This document shows positions 59,306 through 64,000 of a stretch of 64,000 nt of DNA, piece by piece; within the stretch, counting starts at the first letter, position 1; each line of letters opens with the position of its first letter. The notes under the pieces were generated by a model. That model ran no database searches. It was given only the letters and a program-made list of their open reading frames with translations, and was not told where the DNA came from. The position numbers were made by a program, and so were the translations under genes. Origin of the DNA: Lasiosphaeris hirsuta (taxonomy: Eukaryota > Ascomycota > Sordariomycetes > Sordariales > Lasiosphaeriaceae); contig JAUKUA010000009.1 of the NCBI GenBank assembly GCA_030549175.1, forward strand, positions 124,001 to 188,000, given 5' to 3'.

Positions 59306-61222
59306 ATGATTTCCATCCCAGCCAAGATTCCCTGGCTCGCCGCATGCGGCTTGACCGCTGCTCTTGTGTACTTCGCTATGCGCCTCGTTTCACACCGTCG
59401 ATTCTACCGCCATCTGGTAATTATGAAAGAACTCTCAGCTACAACTCAGCGGCCCGGTTGTTCCCAGTGGCCGTGGTTTTGCGTTGGGATCCATGGCTGA
59501 CTTGGTTTGTAGCCGGGCCCGCCACACTCCCTATTCTGGGGACACTTGAAAATTCTGGGGGAATACCTGAAGAAGATGCCGCCTGACAGCTATATGCAGG
59601 CGGCATTGACACAAATGAAGCAAGACTATGACCTTCCCGACCTATTCTATCTCGACCTCTGGCCGCTCGGTCCGCGCTTCATCATCTGCAGTAGTCCCGA
59701 TGCAGCCGCTATCCCGACTACCGTGACCCCCTTTGCGCAGTCCCATCTCGTCACTCAGTTTTTCGCGGGCAACATCGGGACCAGCTTCATCGAGGCGACG
59801 AACGGTCCGCTGTGGAAGGAGCTGCATCAAATGCTGGCCCCTGGGCTGACACCCAGTGCTGTCAAGACATACCGCGACATATACGTGGAAGAGGCTCTGC
59901 TTCTTCATGATCGTCTTCAGCATATGGCCAAGGTAGGCAGCACAGTTGATATGAACACGGAATTGGGCAAGTATCCGTTTGAGGTAGTGTCAAGGATCTT
60001 CTTTGGCGAAAGGCTCAACGCGCAAACGACTGGTTCGCAGATATACGAAGCCGTGAAGGAGGCGGCTGACATCACGGGCGTCCTCGTTGCTTCCAACAAC
60101 CCAATCACTAAATGGCTTGCGACGAGGAAAGTGAAAGGCATTCTCGCACGTGTTGACAGGGACATTGAGATTCTTGTTCGGGCTCGTTACTCTGTCCTGC
60201 AAAAGCAAAAGGTTCTTCCAACCAGAACAAATGCTACCAGTCTTTTGGACAGAATGCTACTGGCCCAGGCGCAGAGTGGCCAGCCCATAAGCCGCCGCCT
60301 GATGACGCTCATTTTGGAAAAGTGAGTAAAAAGCCTCAGAACACCCTGCCTTGGCACAACACGCAGGCACGAGTGCCGAGGCACATATCCAACTGACAAA
60401 CATCGCAGTGCAAAGGGCTTCCTCGCCGCCGGCTACGGCACCACTGCCGATACCTCCAGTGTAGGCATTCATCTTGTACTTGCACGTACCGTAATCCAGC
60501 GCTTATACACGTCGTCTAGTACATGTTTATGCTCCTTGCTGCGTTCCCCCATGTTCTCCAAAAGCTGCGAGAGGAACACGACCGGGTATATGACAAGGAC
60601 TTCAACAAAACACATCAGATGCTCCATCGAAACCCAGCGCTGATCAAGGATCTCGAATACACCACTGCGGTTATCCATGAAACATTGCGTATGTTCAGCA
60701 TCGGCATGCTAGTCCGCCAGCCACCTGCAGACTTGTAAGTCACGGATCGAACAAATCCCACCCTCACACTCATTGCCTGCAGCCATCCCGTTAACTGTGG
60801 CAAGGACATCGATTGAGTATAAAGGCAAGAATTATCCAGTCAAGGATCACGTCTTTGGAGTCGCCGCGCATGCTATCCACTACGATCCCGCAGTATTTGA
60901 TGATGTCAAGAACTTCAAGCCCGAGCGTTTCCTACCTGACGAGCCCACCTTCCCCCGCAATGGATTTCGCCCCTTTGAGCGAGGCCTGCGCTCCTGCATT
61001 GGCCAGAATATTGCCATGGACGAGATGAAAATCATTCTTGTCACGATTGCCCGATGGTTCGACTTTGAGCTACGAGATCACCAGCCGGTCAAAGCCCCAC
61101 GGCTGTCGCACACAGACCTAGACACAAAGATAGGCATCCATGCCTATCAATATTCGAGGTTTTCTGCTGGACCCCATGGTCCTGTAAACATGAAGGTTCG
61201 CCTAGCACCTAGGGAGGAATGA
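59306..61222 (+). CDS. Cytochrome P450, with an apparent one-base frame shift
   Basis: This is a membrane-anchored haem monooxygenase. Exons: 59306-59416, 59513-60321, 60409-60460, 60520-60734 and 60783-61222 (about 540 aa). An N-terminal anchor (IPWLAACGLTAALVYFAM) precedes PGPPHSLFWGHL. The oxygen-binding I-helix reads LAAGYGTTADTSS, the ExxR motif is ETLR, the PERF motif is FKPERF, and the haem loop is FERGLRSCIG. The proximal pattern resembles CYP59-type enzymes, a tentative match. At the exon 4/5 junction the canonical donor (GTAAGT, 60735) and acceptor (CAG, 60782) leave exon 5 out of frame by one base. One T fewer at 60733-60734 would restore it. So this is either a sequence error, a fresh pseudogene, or a splice site I misjudge. 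Confidence 0.82.
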
Positions 61223-62184
61223 GAATCCAGTTGCAGGGCTAAGATCCAGCGCGGATGCCCAATTGCATGGCGCTAAGCATACAGAGCAGTGCTGGGAGTG
61301 CTGGGAGGGTCATTGCTAGTGGCTTTTCAACTGAGTTAGCCTGGGATGTGGGATTTCACCCGCCCTGAGAATCATACCCGCATTTCTATGTGTAGCGCAG
61401 TACTATCATCATCTGCAACTGTTATCTTGCTATCTCTTTGAGCTTGAACTCGAACGAATGTAAAATTTGTGTGTCATCCAAAGTCAAGAATAAAACCTGC
61501 GAGATGTATTGCCGAGCCTTACTTCCCCTCTTGGTTGCGATCAAGCAAAATACACAATGCTAGTACCCCCCCCCACCCCCCCCCCCCCCCCAATGTCTAG
61601 CTAGCATAAGACGCCTATTGTTCAGATAGGCAGTTGTCTAGCTGTGTAGAAGCATTCCACGGGGGCAGTATGTGACTGGATGATCGGTCCTGCACCCCTC
61701 AATCCAATCATCGTCCGCTGCATCGGTCATCAGCTGGGTACCTGGCCAGATCCAGGGCGGCAATCTGAAAGCGCAGGGGGGAAGTTGAGCGGGATGAGTG
61801 CCACAACTTCCGACGCTAGGCCGTTTATAGCAGTCCAACCACAAGGTGTGGTCACACTGAAACCCAGGTTATTTCGGCCGAGCAGACCGTGCAAGATAAG
61901 CGACCGGAGTACATCGAGGACCTCCCTTTTCGGTCCTTGTGCTTGGCTCGTTGGCTTGCTAATACACTTTTGTGGCTTGCTTTGGCTTCTTGATCAAGGA
62001 GTTGAGATTGCTTACATGGCGGCGTTGACTTGGCAGGACGAAGCGCCGACCCATGACTGTACCTAGGAAATCAGTTATTAAGACGGTTCAATGATGCTCG
62101 GTTTTTTCCATCGCTCAAAATATATTATCTCAAAGCTGTTTAGTGGCGTAGTCTTTTCATTTTGGCTCTATAGAGACTTCGACC
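61223..62184. other. Intergenic with a poly-C tract
   Basis: C9-A-C16 at 61566-61591. Otherwise no gene or repeat is seen in 962 bp. Confidence 0.5.
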
Positions 62185-63542
62185 ATGCAGCTGCAGAAGT
62201 TGGTTGTTTTCCTAGCCGGCTGCAGTGGCTTGGTTGCTGCAGCACCGACAGAGGGCTTGCGTCTCATCAAAACAGCCCCATCCGACCCTGGACGATGGGT
62301 CACGGAGGAGGATAAGATTACTGAGTACAAGGCAAAGGGGCTTCATTTCGTCGATATCACAGAAATCAAGGATCCGGATGTGCTCGCCATTCTATCAACG
62401 CCCGAGCTAGAGGAACCTGTTCTCTCGCGCAGAGCCGTCATTTATCCAACAGGCGTTACCCATCAAACACAGGCCAATCCACTAATCGCTCAGGTCTCGA
62501 ATACAAGCCCGCAAAGCTGGCTAAAGACTTTGACCGAGTATGCCCCGGGATCCCGGAGTCCGGGTGAGCAAGATGGAAGGCTAACATGGAGCACATCAGT
62601 TTCTACAACCGCTACTACAAGAGCTCATACGGAACACAGGCGGCAACGTGGCTATTCAATACCGTCCAAATCGTGGCTGCCGCGAACCCAGCAATCACAG
62701 TCACCCAGTTCACGCATTCTGCATTTAACCAGCCGTCGATAATTGCCAAAATACCCGGGACCAATTCCAGTCTAGGTTTGCCACTTCCCAAACCCATTTG
62801 TTCGTCTGAACGCTCTCGAATTCTGACCACCTTGACCACAGTCATTGTATCGGCTCACTTTGACTCCACTGGCGGCTCATCAACAGCGCGTGGGCCTGGC
62901 GCCGATGACAATGGATCCGGGGTCGTTGTGATCCTTGAGGCGCTGAGGGTTCTAGCTAACGCCCATTTCCAGCCAAAAAACACGCTAGAATTTCACTTCT
63001 ACGCTGGCGAGGAAGGAGGGCTACTGGGCTCGCAAGCGGTATTTTCTACCTACAAGGCAGCTAAGAAGAACGTTTTGGCGGTGGTCAACCAGGATATGGC
63101 AGGATATTCGCCCAGTGGCAAGATCTCGATCTACACGGATTATGTCGACTCGGCCTTGACGACATATACGAGGGCTGTTGCAACGGCATACACTGGAGCC
63201 ACTACGAGTGACGCATGTGGCTATGGATGCTCGGACCACGCCTCGGCAAGGTCTAATGGATTTCGTAAGATTGAACCATCTGCTAGGACACACAAGCCTC
63301 GATGCCCTGCAAAGCTAACAAGTTGGTCTACAAGCGGCCGCTTACGTGTGTGATGAGAAGATGGCTACCTCCACTCCTTATATACACACGTCTAATGATG
63401 TAAGTTGTGTCTCGTTTGGAACAAGTTTCCAGGTACCGACCAGTTGACGATATTTTAGGCGTATTCGACAATCATGTGGGACGCTGTACTTCGACACGCC
63501 AAGTTCACCGTGGCGTTTTTAGTCGAGGCCTCGTTCATTTGA
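62185..63542 (+). CDS. Secreted M28 aminopeptidase (leucine aminopeptidase-like)
   Basis: This is a dizinc exopeptidase acting on extracellular peptides. Five exons, 62185-62537, 62600-62775, 62842-63264, 63335-63399 and 63459-63542, give 366 aa. A signal peptide (MQLQKLVVFLAGCSGLVAAAP) and a propeptide of about 70 residues precede the catalytic domain. Zinc ligands are His182 (SAHFDST), Asp198 (GADDNGSG), Glu234 with general base Glu233 (YAGEEGGLLGS), Asp261 (NQDMAGY) and His309 (CSDHASARSNGF), all present. A Cys pair lies near the end (CGYGC). The C-terminus after the last intron is AYSTIMWDAVLRHAKFTVAFLVEAS, the family's usual end. Acceptor for exon 4 is AAG, slightly unusual, but it restores GFPAAYVCDEKMATSTPYIHTSND. 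Confidence 0.93.
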
Positions 63543-63669
63543 TATTTCCACTGTACTGTTCTGAGACATCTGATCGCATGTTCTTTCAGACATCAATGAA
63601 CGCTTAATACCGCTGATTGCTTCCGTGAACGTTCTTTTTACATATTCCAATCCACGCGTCCAAGACTGA

Positions 63670-64000
63670 TCACGTTGACCAAGCTGGTTTCTTCTTACTC
63701 AAGAAAGACGAGATGCCTTCCTTCGCGTCGGCGCCTTGGGCGTGTAGGCTCATGGCTGCAGCTGCCCAGCGCGCTGCGTCTTCATCCACACTATCGCCGC
63801 CGCCGCTCTCACTGTCGTGATATTTTCCGATACCTATCTGGGCCCAATATGCCCACTTCCCGAGTGCCTGCGGCTGCCCAGGCATTCCTGCTAGCCGAGA
63901 CACAAGCTGTTCGACTCGCTCCTCGAAAGCAGTGATCGACTCACTCTCCACGACATCAACTGCTCCGCCGAGTTGGCTGGCCTGAACCGGCTCAGCAGTG
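63670..64000 (-). CDS. Enoyl-CoA hydratase/isomerase family protein, C-terminal part
   Basis: The gene runs off the right edge of the window, so only the last 109 codons are visible. The sequence FEERVEQLVSRLAGMPGQPQALGKWAYW and, later, AARWAAAAMSLHAQGADAKEGISSFLSKKKPAW matches the C-terminal helices of crotonase-fold proteins (EGIxxFLxKRKPxW). The oxyanion-hole and catalytic residues would lie upstream, outside the window. An insertion rich in Gly, Ser and acidic residues (HDSESGGGDSVDED) lies between the two blocks. Convergent with the M28 gene, 127 bp apart. Confidence 0.8.
   Translation of the reverse strand, partial: TAEPVQASQLGGAVDVVESESITAFEERVEQLVSRLAGMPGQPQALGKWAYWAQIGIGKYHDSESGGGDSVDEDAARWAAAAMSLHAQGADAKEGISSFLSKKKPAWST

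Overview
This window is nuclear DNA from a filamentous ascomycete (Pezizomycotina, most likely Sordariomycetes, possibly Hypocreales). The evidence is many short introns of 46-118 bp with GT..AG borders, fungal-specific families (AA9, AA3_1, GH131, DUF1996, DUF3433, fungal-type calcium exchanger), pogo/Fot transposons, a chromodomain Ty3/gypsy element, and C-to-T/G-to-A decay of repeats typical of repeat-induced point mutation (RIP). I cannot name the species. Gene models were spliced by hand from splice signals, frame continuity and family motifs.

Layout. 1-2.7 kb: decayed pogo/Fot transposase. 3.5-7.7 kb: AA9 lytic polysaccharide monooxygenase and a secreted L-amino-acid oxidase, both on the minus strand. 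7.7-11.4 kb: no gene seen. 11.4-18.7 kb: secreted NTF2-like protein, O-methyltransferase, monocarboxylate-type MFS transporter, nitrilase. 19.5-27.4 kb: four consecutive secreted-protein genes (DUF6055 putative metalloprotease, cellobiose-dehydrogenase-like AA3_1 flavoenzyme without the haem domain, DUF1996 protein, unknown Cys-containing protein). 27.86-29.71 kb: complete pogo element with TA target duplication. 30-35.3 kb: PAP2 phosphatase, Gly/Leu-rich secreted protein, and a Cys-rich membrane protein broken by one stop codon. 35.3-47 kb: a three-layer transposon nest (pogo-like fragment, containing a second pogo element, containing an 8.7 kb chromovirus with two 1,319 bp LTRs and TAGCC duplications). 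47.3-64 kb: DUF3433 membrane protein, GH11 xylanase, Rei1-like zinc-finger protein, GH131 glucanase, Vcx-type Ca2+/H+ exchanger, cytochrome P450, secreted M28 aminopeptidase, and the 3' end of an enoyl-CoA hydratase.

How the genes fit together. The gene content is dominated by secreted enzymes for plant-polymer or extracellular substrate use: AA9, AA3_1, GH11 and GH131 attack cellulose, xylan and beta-glucan; LAAO could supply H2O2; DUF6055 and M28 are peptidase-like. A possible small metabolic group is OMT + MFS + nitrilase, but no polyketide, peptide or terpene backbone enzyme is present.

The most interesting signals are in the repeats. Two pogo elements share one TIR architecture, but a hexamer repeated four times per element has changed in concert (CCGGAC versus TGCGCC), together with the recognition region of the transposase helix-turn-helix. 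The two LTRs of the gypsy element show a position-dependent switch in which copy carries the mutations, so mutation load falls toward the element's outer edges. A conserved Trp of a host gene 0.8 kb from the nest has become TAG, as expected if RIP leaked out of the repeat.
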